A DNA stretch of 64,000 nt, taken from the NCBI GenBank assembly GCA_038030265.1, contig CM075937.1:18166001-18230000 (forward strand), read 5' to 3'. A program made the translations under genes and the position numbers. Below are positions 36,531 to 48,189 of this stretch, piece after piece. This DNA is from Corythucha ciliata (lineage: Eukaryota > Arthropoda > Insecta > Hemiptera > Tingidae). Within the stretch, counting starts at the first letter, position 1, and every line of letters starts with the position of its first letter. Under the pieces are notes generated by a model. The model worked only from the letters and a program-made list of their open reading frames with translations, was not told where the DNA came from and ran no database searches.

Positions 36531-37364
36531 AAGCTAAACAGGCGAAAACTATAAAGTTATTGTCACAACCCCGCAACACCACTGCATTACGTTAGCGGGT
36601 TTCCTAAAAGATGGCCACCCAAAACGGTCAATTAGCAAATTTTGCTTAATTTCAGCTTCGAACGAGAGGTTTTTTTTCGGAATTTCGTTTCTAAATTCAT
36701 GAACAAAAGACCTATAAATTCCTATTTTTCCATCTTTAAGCACTTCAGGGGCCTCCTCAGAAAAGGGGCCTGGAATCCGTGTCTGTCCTTGGACTCTACT
36801 ATGGCACCCGACTGGATTTTAATACCTTCCCTCGCCCCACGCGTTAGATATCCTGCTGGATTTGTAAGTCTCAACTTTGTTTCGTTAGGAAAATCTTTGA
36901 AAATATTATTTAACACCGATTAATGTTGCCATTCTGTAAATTAATAAACGCCTCCGCTTTTGCCTTCGAGGCAAATCTTTAAATTTGTATTTATACAAAA
37001 TGGCTAAAACTCGGTTATCCACGCTCCATGGTGCTAAGATGTAGCTTGGGATATTATTCCTCCAGCCATCGTCGACTAGAAAAGCGGGCAAACAGAGAGA
37101 GAGTTAAAAGTTGAAAGCATTTATTTGGAAAGTGTCCCTTTTAATTAAAACCGAGAAAGTACAGATGAGATTGAAACTCTTGAAAATACTGCTTAGGTTT
37201 TTGTTAATAAATGAGATATTTGCCACGGAGTTGGGATGAATAACAAAATTAATTATATATTCACCCAGAATGAGTGAAACTGGACGGTCAACTGGACGGT
37301 CACTTTGGTTTTAGGTTCTTGCGGGGTTGTGACAATAACTTTATAGTTTTCGCCTGGTTAGCTT
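36531..37364. mobile_element. 834-bp TIR element with 46-bp near-perfect ends
   Basis: 36531-36576 and 37319-37364 are inverted copies with one mismatch (core CAGGCGAAAACTATAAAGTT, then ATTGTCACAACCCCGC). The interior has no transposase. ACTGGACGGTCA is repeated twice near the right end. I could not define a target duplication, so the superfamily is open. Confidence 0.8.
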
Positions 37365-39659
37365 TCATTTCAGTTATTAACAGTTAACAGAGCCATGAAT
37401 GAGATTCGAGATTCCCTTCCTCTTGCCGTGAATGTACGTGTTGTATAATTTTAATAGCTTGATTGAAAAGTACATAGCTTAGGTTTTTCAACGAAAAACC
37501 ATTTAAACATTGTTTTCCTAGCTTCTTTGCCATTTATGTGCTTGAAATATACGTATAGTACATAAAGGGGAAAAAAGGACAACGAAATTAAAGTATTAAA
37601 AGAAAGAGAAATGGAAAGGGTGGGTCCTTTTGACACCCCGTGATGGGTTCCTTTAGGAAACAGCACAAAACGACTTCTATTAATCTACGGAAATTAATGA
37701 TGCTTCTGTGGCAGGGAAATAAACAATTTTTCAAGTAGAGACCGGAGCACGCGCTCTTTTTTTTATTTTTTTTTTTATTCTCTTTCTCCCTCCCCTCTCA
37801 ACAGGATGTTTGAAAAGACCACTGAACACGATGAACGAAAAATTGTTTTTGTTGTCGCACACCTCGACCCGCCAACCCATGCTCATAGCAATTTTTGGCG
37901 AAGTGGTCGCATTTTCAGAGAGTGGCTGATGGTGATAAAGAAAGGAAGAGTGTTGAGCGTGAATTGTAAAGGGATAGGGTTATAATTAAGGTTGAGCCCC
38001 CTTTTTGAGTAACTTCAACGCGAGAAATTTAAACACCTTCATGATAATTATTTTGGCCGCCTGCCATTTTAGAACAGGAGCAATACTAATTTAACAGTCC
38101 CCACTCCACACAGCCTCAACACTGAAAACTATGCTACACGCGTGTTAACTTCTATTTTCTCTTTTCCTATAGTCACCTTCCTCCTTCCACATTCAAATGC
38201 CCTGGAATATTGATGTTCAGGCAAACAACGCGAAGATTAAATGAATAGGCAAAGAGCCTCTGGGATGTTATCTGTCATTAAGGAGGTGAACTACCCCCTC
38301 ACCCCCTGATTCACCCATTTCATAAACGTTTAAGCCTCCACGAACGCCTTATCACTATTTACAACCCAATGTAAGCGTGTCGCTTCTTGGCGGTACGGCC
38401 ACACATACAACTTGCGTAATAAGTGGCAAGATGGACGGGGGAAGGGGGATAAAGTGTGAGTTCTTGCCTCTAATATATTGCAAAGCCCGCGACCTCCATA
38501 CCCCAGCTTAAACCTCAAGCACACAGGGAAATGGTTGCATGATGAAGAAAGGGGTGCGTGTGTTCAATGACATCGGGTTGCGGGTAAAACGGAGTAGTAG
38601 TGTGTTGGTGAGGGGGGGAAGGTTTCCCTCGACAACATACAAATTTCAAACCATTTCTGTCTCCAAAAGCTCACCAATCAAGAAGGGAAACGTATAGGAG
38701 TGCGAAAAGGGCTGTGTGAAGAAGGGAAGGGAAAACAGCAGGATGGAAGTGATTCATGAGTTGCGTTTCGCTCGAGTCCTTGATTTTCACATCCTTTGAA
38801 TTAGGCGCACCCACCTTGTGTGTGAGATGTGAGAGAGAATAAGATTGGGACATCATCATCTTATAGGTGGATAATGATAAGACGGTGCCATTTTCATACC
38901 TATACGCAGCCTCACATTACTAGTCATGGTGCTTTTTCATCAACCAATAATTCTGAACTCCCGTTTTCGAATGTGTAGCGCTTAATGCTACCCGTGGATT
39001 TAACGTCAAAGATCACTCTTTGATCCATTAGCCCTTTGACATTATTATGCTCGACCAACTTCAGTCCACTCCCAGTTTCCGTAATATCGTCAAATTTATA
39101 GTGTTATAGGAGAAGGGTTGCGTACTTAATGGACTTGTAACCTTGATTAATGCACTCTTGGATGAGGTTTACGGGCTGTGTGAGAAAGGGTGCCTCCCGT
39201 GCAATCCTTTGTAAACAACATTAATTATCACTCTCCTCTAGGTCGCTTGCCTCGTTTACGTGATCGCCAATTCATTGAGCTGAGCGTTGATTATCAGAAA
39301 CTACGTTTTTTTTTTTAAATGCATATTCTTTGCTAGGACGTTTTGGTGATCGCTTCCCGTGGGATGATTCACCAGGCCCTCCGGATATGGCAAAAGTGTT
39401 TGCAGTTATGACGAGCCCTTTGGAGCTGTAATTGGTGTTCCAAACGAGTGAAGAGTGCGTACCGCCCCAGGGAGGGCCCAAGAAAAGTTTTTAAATGAAA
39501 ATTCTGTGTGTGTTGTTTTTTTTTTTTTGTGTGTGTGTTATGGACATATTTATTTGTTTTATTTTTTAACATCGACCGTTTTTCTGTCTTCAATTCATTT
39601 TCTCTCGCGACGTTTTGTAGTTAATTATTTCCAACGTTTTCTGGCGGGGATTATATGTC
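37365..39659. other. Low-repeat region without recognised gene
   Basis: About 2.3 kb, pyrimidine-rich in places, with T runs near 37759 and 39520. No feature I can support. Confidence 0.5.
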
Positions 39660-39662
39660 TTA

Positions 39663-39862
39663 GGCTTGTTTCACACATACGCGGTTCCACGCGGCGCAGT
39701 TTCGAAGCGGTGTGGATTCGCAGGGCTCAAGGGGGTGAACGGAGGAAAGCGATAACTCTTTGGATTCTACGCAGCAGCGGTTTGAAGAGGTTTCTCGGTT
39801 CACACATGCGAGGCTCCCGCCGCGTTCGCGCCTCGGGAAACCGCGTACGTGTGAAACGAGCC
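39663..39862. mobile_element. PIF/Harbinger-like MITE, copy 1
   Basis: GGCTTGTTTCACACATACGC ... GCGTACGTGTGAAACGAGCC ends, with a TTA duplication at 39660-39662 and 39863-39865. A 3-bp TWA duplication and GG-starting TIR suggest PIF/Harbinger. Related copies are at 47500 and 53981. Confidence 0.72.
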
Positions 39863-40656
39863 TTATGTCCACAATCATAAAGCCACGAGAATGAATAATA
39901 GGAACGTGAAAAGGAGACTTGGTATAATCCGGTTGGACGATGATTTGGCTCCTCTCAATTATTTTCAATTCATCCTACTAGAAGAATAAAACGCTGCAGG
40001 ACGATAAATATTTTCTTGGGGCAAAAAAAAAAAAAAAATCAATTATAACACTACACCCACGATTTGGATTCAATTTGTGCATTTTCCGGGGATAATCCAT
40101 GGAGTTTAGTGAGGCTATCCAAACCACTATACGCAATCCCAATGCCAGTGAGGCGATGGGATCAATATAATTATGTCCAGTGCAGTGGCGGATCTAGGAT
40201 TTTATGTTGGGAGGGGTTTCTCCGTAGTAAATATGATGAACTCTTTCTTTTTATAGAAAAATGTCCATTAGGTATCCCAACCCGCCCACCACCCACCAGC
40301 AACGCATCTCTGTTGTAGGAACTTTGACTTTTGTGATGCACTTCAATAATTCAATGTTCTTATCAAGTCACTAGTCCACCGAACGCGCATTGTTCGCGAA
40401 CAGGGATCGCAAACATTTGCGAACTTGATGCGCGCGTGCCGTGGAAACACTCACACGTGCCCCGCATATTTTGTAAATCAAGATTTAACATTTGAACAAT
40501 CTATGTCTCTTGCATGCTCTTCTTGCGACTTATTTGAATATACAATGTGTATATATATACTGCTGCGTGCTGCGCATGTACAATTATCCGTAAATTGAAA
40601 CGAGATCTTTAAATCCAGGATTGGTGCAGAAATAAGACGAGAAAGCTGATGCTGCG
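39863..40656. other. Spacer with hAT-like and MITE fragments
   Basis: CAGTGGCGGATCTAGGATTT at 40184 resembles a hAT left end. 40602-40650 (CCAGGATTGGTGCAGAAATA) matches one arm of the outer nested element at 53878-53930. GTTCGCGAAC palindromes lie near 40390. No gene. Confidence 0.5.
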
Positions 40657-42397
40657 TTCAGTGGCGAAACCATACCTACCGGTGCCCGGGGCGGAAATAT
40701 CCACAAGGCCACTTAATCTCTATAAATACACAAGAAATATAATTTTTATGTTGCGCTAAATAATGATTTTTTCTGAATCAATTTTAGTTTTGAATTGCAG
40801 ATTTTTCCACATTTTTACCGCGAATTAGCGATTTTTTTCCTCAATTTCAGTCGCGAATTATTTCTCAATGGGGAACTCGCACATTTTTTAAGCACTGGTG
40901 TTTATTGAAGAGGGCTCTTCCACAATGCTATTGTTCACATTAAACATTGAAATCAATCAAGGATTTTTTTAGAGCGAATTTTTAAAAAATTTAGTTAAGA
41001 TTTGATAACGTCAAAGCTTAATTAATTAAATTGATGGTGTGAGGAAGAGGGGGGTACAACACATTTTCAGGGGGACAATTTTTCTTGTTATTTGTAAACA
41101 AAAAATATTAGAGTGCCCTATTCAAAATTAGGGATTGACGTAATTTCCCCTCGTACCATCTATCCCCTCTTGAAGAACTTTGAAATTTATTTAAGAATCA
41201 CCAAATGCACCAATCGGGCTGCAACTACCATTGATATCTTTCTGTCCAAGTACCAATTCACCGGTATACTTTTCTCCCAAATCAGACATTCATGCAAGTT
41301 CCCCATTTCAGCCGCAAATCACTCGATTTCAGCCGAATTAACGGATTTTCACAAATTATCCGAGATTTATTGATTTTCTCAATTTTAGCTGCAGATGAGC
41401 GCTTCTTGTCAACTGCAGCCGCGATTAACGCATTTTCTGAATTTGCCGATGAGCAAATTTTATCCAGCGAGACGTTCCTCAGTTTTAGACGCAATTTAGC
41501 GAGTTTTCTCAGTTTTAGCCACGGATTACCAGGTTTTAACAAAATGTATTTCGAATTAGGAGTTTTTTCTCTATTTCAACGGCACATTTGCACTTTGTCT
41601 TAATTTTAGCCGAGAATTAGCGTTTTTCTTCACTTCCTAGTCATGTGAATTAGCACTTTTTCTTTATTTTTGACGCGCCTCCTCCGTTGTCCTCCTCGAT
41701 TCCGTAATTTTACCCGCGCGGATTCTCTCAAATTGATCTGTTAATCGGCGTTGTTTTTGCCATTTTAACAGCGAGTGAGCGATAATTCTCAATTGTGACC
41801 GCGAATTATTTCTAATTTTAACCACGAATTACCTCGATTTCAGCTGAATTAGCCGATTTTCTCAAATTATCCGAAATTATTTGTTTTTATCAATTTTAGC
41901 TGAGAATGAGCGCCTCTTGTCAACAATAGCTGCGATTAAAGCATTTCCTGAATTTTAGATGCGGATAGGAGGATTTTATGCAGAACCAGCGTGTGCGTGG
42001 GTTTTTACAATCCAAATTTTAGTCCCGAATCGGCCGGTTTAATCAGTTTAATCCCAAATTAGAGGATTTTATTGTATTATATGTATCTGCACTTTTCTTA
42101 TATTTTAGCCGCGCAGTACCGTGTTCCTAAATTTTAGCCGCAAATTAGCTTATTTTCTCAAATTAATCTGCGAGTTCAGCGTTTTTTTTTGTTTTTTTTA
42201 AACTGTGAATGTGCGCGAATTATTTTCTGATTTTACCCACCAATTACGACAATCACTCAATTTCAGCCTCAACTTATCGGACTTTCTCAGTATTCGCGAA
42301 CCAGCATATTCTCTATTCTGTAGCGGTGATTGAGAGAGATTGAATGAGCTATTTGTGTCAATTTCGTCAATTTTAGGCTAGGAATAGCGATGAGCTG
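40657..42397 (+). repeat. hAT-like left end followed by family A array
   Basis: CAGTGGCGAAACC at 40657 with a GGTGCCCGGGGCGG subterminal block is followed by family A units from 40780 to about 42300. The array then meets the broken edge of the Jockey element. Confidence 0.6.
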
Positions 42398-44149
42398 TGT
42401 GTCTAGGAATATACCCTGGCATACTTCTTGTTTTTCATAAGTATCGAGGATTTCCTCTAGGAGTCTATGAAGCTGTTGTAGGCAGGAGTGAGCTCGGCAG
42501 AATCCAAATTGGAAAGAGGGGATTGCTTCCACGAGATACGGCATCAGTTTGGGCAATAGGAGCCATTCAAAAATTTTTGAGAGTATTGACACCAGACTAA
42601 TTGGTCGATAGCTAGTGGGGTCTCAAGCATTTTTAGGGGCTTCAAGATCGTTACGATTTGAGCATGTTTCCATTTCGATGGGAAGTGTGTAGTACGTAGT
42701 AAAGCGTTATATATCTGCGTGAGTAGGACTATGGTTTTTCTTGACATGTCTTTTCATAACGGTTGAGTGATTTTGTCACTTCCCGGTGCTTTTTTAATTG
42801 GTGATCGTTGAATGGCGTTTTTTACTTGAGCTGGAGTGAAGAAATCGGCAAATTCAGTTAGTAAAAGTGGTTCGGTTATTGTTTCTTCAACGTTGGCATG
42901 AAATGGCGATGATTGACTTGGATTGGGAGTAAATTGTCCAACTAATTGTTCTGCAAACAATGAAGCTTTTTCTTCAGGGGTTGAGTGCCACTTATTATTA
43001 GCTCTAAGCGGTGGAGTATTCAGGGGCTGCTTGACCATAATTTTTGCTTTATGCCATAGTGAGCCGTCCTGGGCGTCCAGTGAGAGGAGTGAGTTTCGTT
43101 TTCCGTCTGCTGCTAAATCTTTCAGGGCTTTCTTCAGATCAGAAGTGGCTTTGTTATAGGCACGTTCATGTGGGAGGTATTTGGACATTTCCCATAGTCT
43201 TCTGACATTTTTTTTGGTGTCTAACAGGTGCTGGATATGTGGAGGTGCAGGGGTTACTTTGGTTAGTACGCAGTGCTGTACTGGAGGCTCTCTCTGCTGC
43301 GTGATGTATAATTTGCGAGTTGTGACTAACAGCAGCGTCTATGTCGCGCGGTGTTTTAAGAGGAAGAGATAAGTGTGTTTCTCTTTCTAGGGTTTCCGAG
43401 TACAATATCCAATCAAAGGGGTGTTTGACTAGAACTTCGTTCAGTAGAGCAGTCGTAGAAGAGCTCATAAGAGTGACAGCCACTGGATAGTGGTCCGACG
43501 ACAACGAATGTATAACTCGGACTTTGGAGAGTGGGAAACTTATGCCTTTACCAACGAATATGTCGAGTATATCAGGGGAGTGTTCAGGATTATCGGGGTA
43601 GTGAGTTGGCTCAACTGGGTGGAATGCGCTCAATCCCAGTTGTAGTATCCCATCGTGCAACATCCGTCCTCGCGAATTAGTGACAGCGGAACCCCACATT
43701 GGATGTTTTGAGTTAAAGTCACCTCCTAGGATACATTTCTGCCCCATTTCGTGGGCGAGACTCCATATGGTGCTCATCAGCAGTCTGTGATCAACTCTGT
43801 CTGGTGCAGAGTAAAAAGCGCCAATCTGGTATGTTTGCCCGTTAAGGTTAATGCACACTCTTGCCACTTGTGCGTCACCCTCGCAAATAACCAGCAGTTC
43901 ATGGTGTAAGAGATTGCTTTTGATGAGAATGGCCGATCCACCTTTTCGGTTGTTTGAGGGATGGTCAGCTCAGTAAATTTTATAGCCAAGAATGGAAAAA
44001 CTTAAATAAGGAGTCATTTTTGTTTCTATGAGTAGCATTATATCCATGTCATTCTACGTCAAAAATAACTTCAGTTCATGATGCTTATTGTTAATCCCTC
44101 GACAGTTCCAAGTGACAACGTGAAGATTTGTTCGACGTGGGTTATTCAT
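42398..44149 (-). pseudogene. Jockey ORF2 (endonuclease and partial reverse transcriptase)
   Basis: The ATG at 44149 overlaps the ORF1 stop by four bases (ATGA). The endonuclease residues are visible in order: WNCRGI, the IETK glutamate, GGDFNSKHPMWGS, SPDILDIF and SSDHYPV. The RT follows in broken frames: a YLPHERAYNKATSDLKKALK linker, VKNAIQRSPIKKAPGSDKIT, FPSKWKHAQIVTILKP, LLSILSKIFEWLLL and SFQFGFCRAHSCLQQLHRL. It stops at GIFLDT, within RT motif A, so the YADD catalytic motif is absent. In-frame stops near 44070 and 43985 and several frameshifts confirm a dead copy. This protein would nick the target and reverse transcribe the element RNA. Confidence 0.85.
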
Positions 44150-45260
44150 TTTAGAAGCTTGGGAATGATTTGGGTTATCATGGAGAGTAGGGGCTGAATA
44201 AGGCCTATGAGTTGATCAAGTTTCCCACACAAGGTTGAGATGGATAACTTTTCGTGAGCGTCCTCGGTTGTTAACGGATAATTCCGCGCTGCTTGAGCGT
44301 AAGTTGGGTCATTAGGGTGACAAGAGCTCATCTCGGGCATCGCAGGAGGTGGAGCGGCGCTATTAAAGTTATGTGTTGGTTGCGGTGGTGGGGATCGAGA
44401 TAAGATTTTCACTGTCTTATGGCGAGTATTTTGCAATGTGAGGTGGACAGGACATCGCTTATAGTTAGCCGTGTAGTTTCCTTTATAATTAGTGCAAACA
44501 GGTTGACTTCCCTTCATTTTATTATATAACTCAGTACTATGGTCGCCGTCGCACTTGACGCATTTAGGTCGGCGGAAACAATAATTTTGAGAGTGTCCAT
44601 AGGCCTGGTATTTAACGCACTGAATGACCGATCTTTTAGGTTTTGGAAGTTCAATCTTAACTAATGTGTTGTAAAGACGAGTTACGTTGTATATTTCGGT
44701 GTTCTTAGAATTTGGTTTCAAATCAAGGAAGAATAGGGGCGTAGGGGGGTAACTGGATGAAGAGCGAGTACCATTCTGTTTGATGTCGAACATTCGAGTG
44801 GTTCCATACCCCATTGATTTAATTCATTCATTACCAGATTTGAGTCGGTTGTGTGGTGAAGGCCTCTGATTACTACACGAAATGCGCGGGCATCCTTAAC
44901 TTGATAGGTGTGGAATTCAGCCTTAATTTTTTTTCCGAGAAAGTCCACTGTTTTTCTGCATCCGTCAATTGTTTCCATTTGAACTTTGACTGATTGACCA
45001 ACCGTGCGTAGAGTATACGAGACAGGATTCAGTTCGTTTAAGTCTTTGAGGAAGGAATTAATATTTGCTATGTTCTAAATATATATTGGTGGGCATTTTT
45101 GTTTAGGAGGTTCGACTCCTTCTTCCATTTGTTCAGGAGGATCTGTCGCATTCTCCGTAGTACTCAGTGGATCAAATGGATTAGGAGTTGTTCAATTCGT
45201 GGACGGGAATTGTTCAATTCGTGGTCGCTTAGGCGACATACCTGGAGTATCTGTTCCCAT
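44146..45260 (-). pseudogene. Jockey ORF1 (gag-like nucleic-acid-binding protein)
   Basis: It starts at ATG 45260 and ends at TGA 44146-44148. The N-terminal part has two stops. Then come KAEFHTYQVKDARAFRVVIR and GLHHTTDSNLVMNELNQWG, the conserved region before the zinc knuckles in Jockey gag proteins. A frameshift near 44720-44810 precedes three CCHC-like knuckles in which cysteines or histidines have become tyrosine (CVKYQAYGH, CVKCDGDH, CTNYKGNY). The protein would package the element RNA; the mutated knuckles and stops rule out function. Confidence 0.82.
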
Positions 45261-45461
45261 AAGTCGGTTGATGAATAGGTAATAGAGTTATTCACCCCGA
45301 CAACGATAAATGAAATAAAATAAAAGTGAATTTAAGAAGAAGGGAAACTGTAGATAGATAAATAAACGTGTAAATAAGCACTTTAGAATTATTTGTATTC
45401 AGACTTTTTAGTTGTTAAGCTAATTGGGAAAGGACACGGCAGGTTACGATCGAGTTGGCAT

Positions 45462-45920
45462 TGTGACGCCCTAAAAAGGGCGTTATGTTAAGCAATGGAA
45501 AAAAGGAGCTCGGTCCGGGAAATTATTCACCGCTCGGTGAATGAACCCGGCGAGCTCAGAGACGAGCGGGAGAGAATGGCCCGATAGCGTCAACAAATCC
45601 TTGAGGAAACTGCTTGTTATCCACAACACTTAGGGTTTCACAAACATGTCCTCGGGGTTTTAGTATAAAAGCCCAGGGGGGTCAGAGTCGAGGGGACAGC
45701 CAGAGTCGGGGGTCCACAGAATCAGGGACGCGCATCCGCGCAGAGGGGGGGGGGCGAAGCCTCGCGACCAGCCCCGCGCCAGCTCGTGTACACGCTACCG
45801 CAAGCCGTCGGCCTGGGAAAGGTGAGTCAGACTGTAAATAATAAATGTACATCACGGGGTAAAGGTACCTCTTTGTTACCCTTTGTCAACTCCCTGAACC
45901 CAGACCCATGCGGCGGTACA
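45462..45920 (+). mobile_element. Solo LTR, gypsy-like
   Basis: 459 bp starts TGTGACGCCCTAAAAAGGGC and ends GGCGGTACA, with a 4-bp target duplication GCAT at 45458-45461 and 45921-45924. Inside are TATAAAA at 45664-45670, a splice-donor-like AAAGGTGAGTCAG near 45818 and AATAAA at 45840-45845. No internal coding region remains on either side. Confidence 0.78.
45664..45670 (+). promoter_or_regulatory. TATA box of the solo LTR
   Basis: TATAAAA sits in the LTR, with the polyadenylation signal about 170 bp downstream, consistent with a U3-R-U5 layout. Confidence 0.6.
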
Positions 45921-46084
45921 GCATTGTATTCTTATCTATTCCTGGTTGCCCCGTTCATGTAAGTTCTACATTGGAAGCTTGCTGCAAATCAGTTTTTTTT
46001 TTTTGTTCAATAACTCAGTCTTGATGGCTTTTTAGGCATCAACATTACGTAAAATGGAACTTAAGTGACTACGCTGGGGGATTA

Positions 46085-46307
46085 GGGAGTTATTGCACAG
46101 CCGTCTGACGCTTAACGTTTACGGTTACGTGACGTCACCATAAGCGTAGCCGTTTGTATTGGTGGAAAAAGAGTTATTGCAAATAGTTGCGCTAAAATAT
46201 GAACACATGGTAGGGCACAGATGCACTTAATTGCTTCAAATAAATTAATAAAACTCCTCCTCATACTGATCTTTAAACGTTTGTCAGACGGTTATGCAAT
46301 AACTTCC
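46085..46307. mobile_element. MITE A, Tc1/mariner-like
   Basis: GGGAGTTATTGCACAGCCGT and its inverted partner ending GCAATAACTTCC pair over about 33 bp, through CGTCTGAC. TA flanks both sides. It is the oldest of three adjacent insertions. Confidence 0.65.
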
Positions 46308-46310
46308 TAT

Positions 46311-46598
46311 CAAGGTGACTAAACTATCTATAGGTGCCGCAGATCTTCGGCCATTACTGTCCTTCACCTACGTCACGAGCAGTCCCATCCGCCTTTGCGC
46401 TGGACCCAGTACATTATTAATTGTTATTGGGTAGTGATTTTTGAGAAATCATAAACTTCAATTTCAAAATTAACTTGCTCTACTGTTCTAGGGTGAGCAT
46501 TCGGGAGCAAAGGACTGCTGGTGACGTCAGTCTCCACCCCTCCCGTCCGATGGGTGGGGCGAAATCTGCGGCACCTATAGTAAAGTTTAGTCACCTTG
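46311..46598. mobile_element. MITE B with 9-bp target duplication
   Basis: CAAGGTGACTAAACT ... AGTTTAGTCACCTTG ends continue through TATAGGTGCCGCAGAT (about 36 bp). The direct repeat ACTTCCTAT lies at 46302-46310 and 46599-46607. A 9-bp duplication suggests a Mutator-like origin. It inserted across the right edge of MITE A. Confidence 0.75.
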
Positions 46599-46610
46599 AC
46601 TTCCTATTAT

Positions 46611-46955
46611 CAAAGTCATATGGAAAACCAAGTCATTAAACTTTGTATTATTTGTATGTTAAAAAAATGAAGCGGTACGTGGGTTGGGATTTTTGCTCCC
46701 GATACGTTGCGCTGCTCTACTATGAAAGAAGATTACCCGCTAAATTAAAAAATTATACCAAAGTTGAGTGTTGAAAAAAACAAATGGTATCAAGATAGAT
46801 ATCACGCTACAACTTCAAACCGAAAATAAAAATAATAATTTTTGTATTTGGCGGGTTTTCTCCTTTTTTATTCTTAAAGGGAGCAAAAATCCCAACCCAA
46901 AATAAAAAACATTTTTTTCCTCGAGTCTGAGGACTTGGTTTTCCATATGACTTTG
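46611..46955. mobile_element. MITE C with 8-bp target duplication
   Basis: The TIR CAAAGTCATATGGAAAACCA and TC match the other end over about 23 bp. The target repeat CCTATTAT lies at 46603-46610 and 46956-46963. A perfect 20-bp inner inverted repeat (GGGTTGGGATTTTTGCTCCC) is at 46681-46700 and 46879-46898. Its target overlaps MITE B's right-hand duplication, so C is the youngest. Confidence 0.78.
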
Positions 46956-47027
46956 CCTATTATCGAAGGAAGGATCGCCGTTATCTAAAAAAAATGAAAA
47001 TAAATCGGTGCCGATCCTTGCTCGTGA

Positions 47028-47861
47028 GTATCCAATCGCTCAACATTTGACATCTTGACATCAATAGAAATCGGGCAACTTATTTCAATCATAGTGTCCT
47101 TTCTATTACAAAGATTCATTAGTGACAATTCGACGGACGCCCGTCACTTCCCGGTGATGTCGAGCTTGGGCAATGTAAATTACCTCGTTCACATGGTGAG
47201 TGCATTCACACAAGAGGAATTTCGCGATTTGAAATCACTTGAACCGCAACACGTCGACAGAAGTGGCTTTGTTAGTACTTCGGGAGTTCGGAATGCCGGA
47301 GACAAGGGCTTGGTGATGACAAGAGTGAGTTTTCCGTTGTTATTCAATAAAAAAGGCCAGTTCACAATTTATTATCGGTACGGGAACGTAAACGCGAATG
47401 GGTGACTATAGTCGGACCAGAGCAATCGTTTCATTTCAAACCCTTTCACGTTGCCATCCCGTCAATTTGGAAGTGGTTTAACTTTTAACTAGCGCGTTAG
47501 GCTCGTTTCACATATACGAGGTTTCACGCGGCGCGGTTTTGGCTGCCACGTAGTGACCACGTACAGCTCTACACATGTGCGGTACATATTACTTCGTTCG
47601 ATGAAAAAGCGGCACTCACGCGGATTACACGCGGGGGCCTCGTGAAACCGCGTTTGTGTGAAACGAGCGTTGGGAAATGCTTAACGTAGATTGTTCACGT
47701 GCTCCTTTTATAGCGCTGAAGAAGATTATCTAACCCTGATACTTGGAAAAGAATTTGAAGAAGAATACACGGTCCTTTCCAGCCCTCGAGTTGCACCCAA
47801 CAAACGCGTAGTTCACCGGCAAAAAATCGGTGTTCGACCGATTTTTGGATCGGTCGAATAA
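47028..47861 (+). CDS. Unrecognised two-exon gene fragment
   Basis: A frame open from 47028 reads RHFPVMSSLGNVNYLVHMV, FTQEEFRDLKSLEPQHVDRS and LLFNKKGQFTIYYR. A phase-2 donor at 47377/47378 (CG|GTACGG) would join an acceptor TTTTATAG|C at 47714, whose exon reads AEEDYLTLILGKEFEEEYTV and APNKRVVHRQKIGVRPIFGS before TAA 47859-47861. AATAAA follows 23 bp later. The residue pattern is protein-like, but I do not recognise the family. The proposed intron holds a MITE. The 5' exon boundary is unknown and the donor is weak; GTGAGT donors inside the first exon are alternatives but do not match phase. This could be a live small gene, the 3' end of a larger one, or a relic. Confidence 0.38.
47500..47668. 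mobile_element. PIF/Harbinger-like MITE, copy 2
   Basis: GGCTCGTTTCACATATACGA ... CGTTTGTGTGAAACGAGCG ends, TTA on the left and TTG on the right. Same family as 39663-39862, more diverged, within the proposed intron of the unrecognised gene. Confidence 0.65.
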
Positions 47862-47884
47862 ACGCCATTATTTGTGTATTATAG

Positions 47885-47890
47885 AATAAA
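47885..47890 (+). terminator. Polyadenylation signal AATAAA
   Basis: Lies 23 bp after the TAA of the unrecognised gene fragment. Confidence 0.4.
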
Positions 47891-48189
47891 AAGAATACAT
47901 TTTGATGAATCTCTAGTCAAAATTAATTTTCCAAGTGACATAGGAACAAGACTTCTTGGCCGAGTGATGTGGAGAATACACATTCTGTTCTGCCTCAGTG
48001 ACTGAAAACCGGAAGAAACTATCACCGTCTGTGGATCAATTGCTTACAATAGACCTAAATTTCAGCTCATAAAACATAAAACAACTTTTGGAACGCTAAA
48101 ATTAAGTAAATATAAATAAATCACTCAATACTGTAATAAATTTGGGGTAACCAGGAAGGGTAATATAACCCAACTCATACCTCGTGTCC

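Larger units (their letters stand above)
42398..45300 (-). mobile_element. Jockey-clade non-LTR retrotransposon, inactive
   Basis: Two overlapping frames, gag-like ORF1 and EN-RT ORF2, run on the minus strand with several stops and frameshifts. The 5' limit is near 45300. The 3' part is lost in the middle of the RT domain at about 42398, where sequence changes to array. There is no A tail, so the loss came after insertion and is not the usual 5' truncation. Confidence 0.85.

Noticed and set aside
36549..37091. Short frames inside the 834-bp TIR element
   Set aside because: Too short and overlapping on both strands; no transposase motif.
39455..39968. Open frames of 102-141 codons on both strands
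   Set aside because: They cross the 39663-39862 MITE, whose GC-rich inverted ends lack stops.
45107..45117. B-box-like GGTTCGACTCC
   Set aside because: It lies in the antisense of the Jockey gag region with no A box or cloverleaf; chance match.
47024..47113. A short upstream intron (GTGAGT at 47025, acceptor ATTACAAAG) for the unrecognised gene
   Set aside because: Joining it would need a phase change, so the exon frames do not connect.
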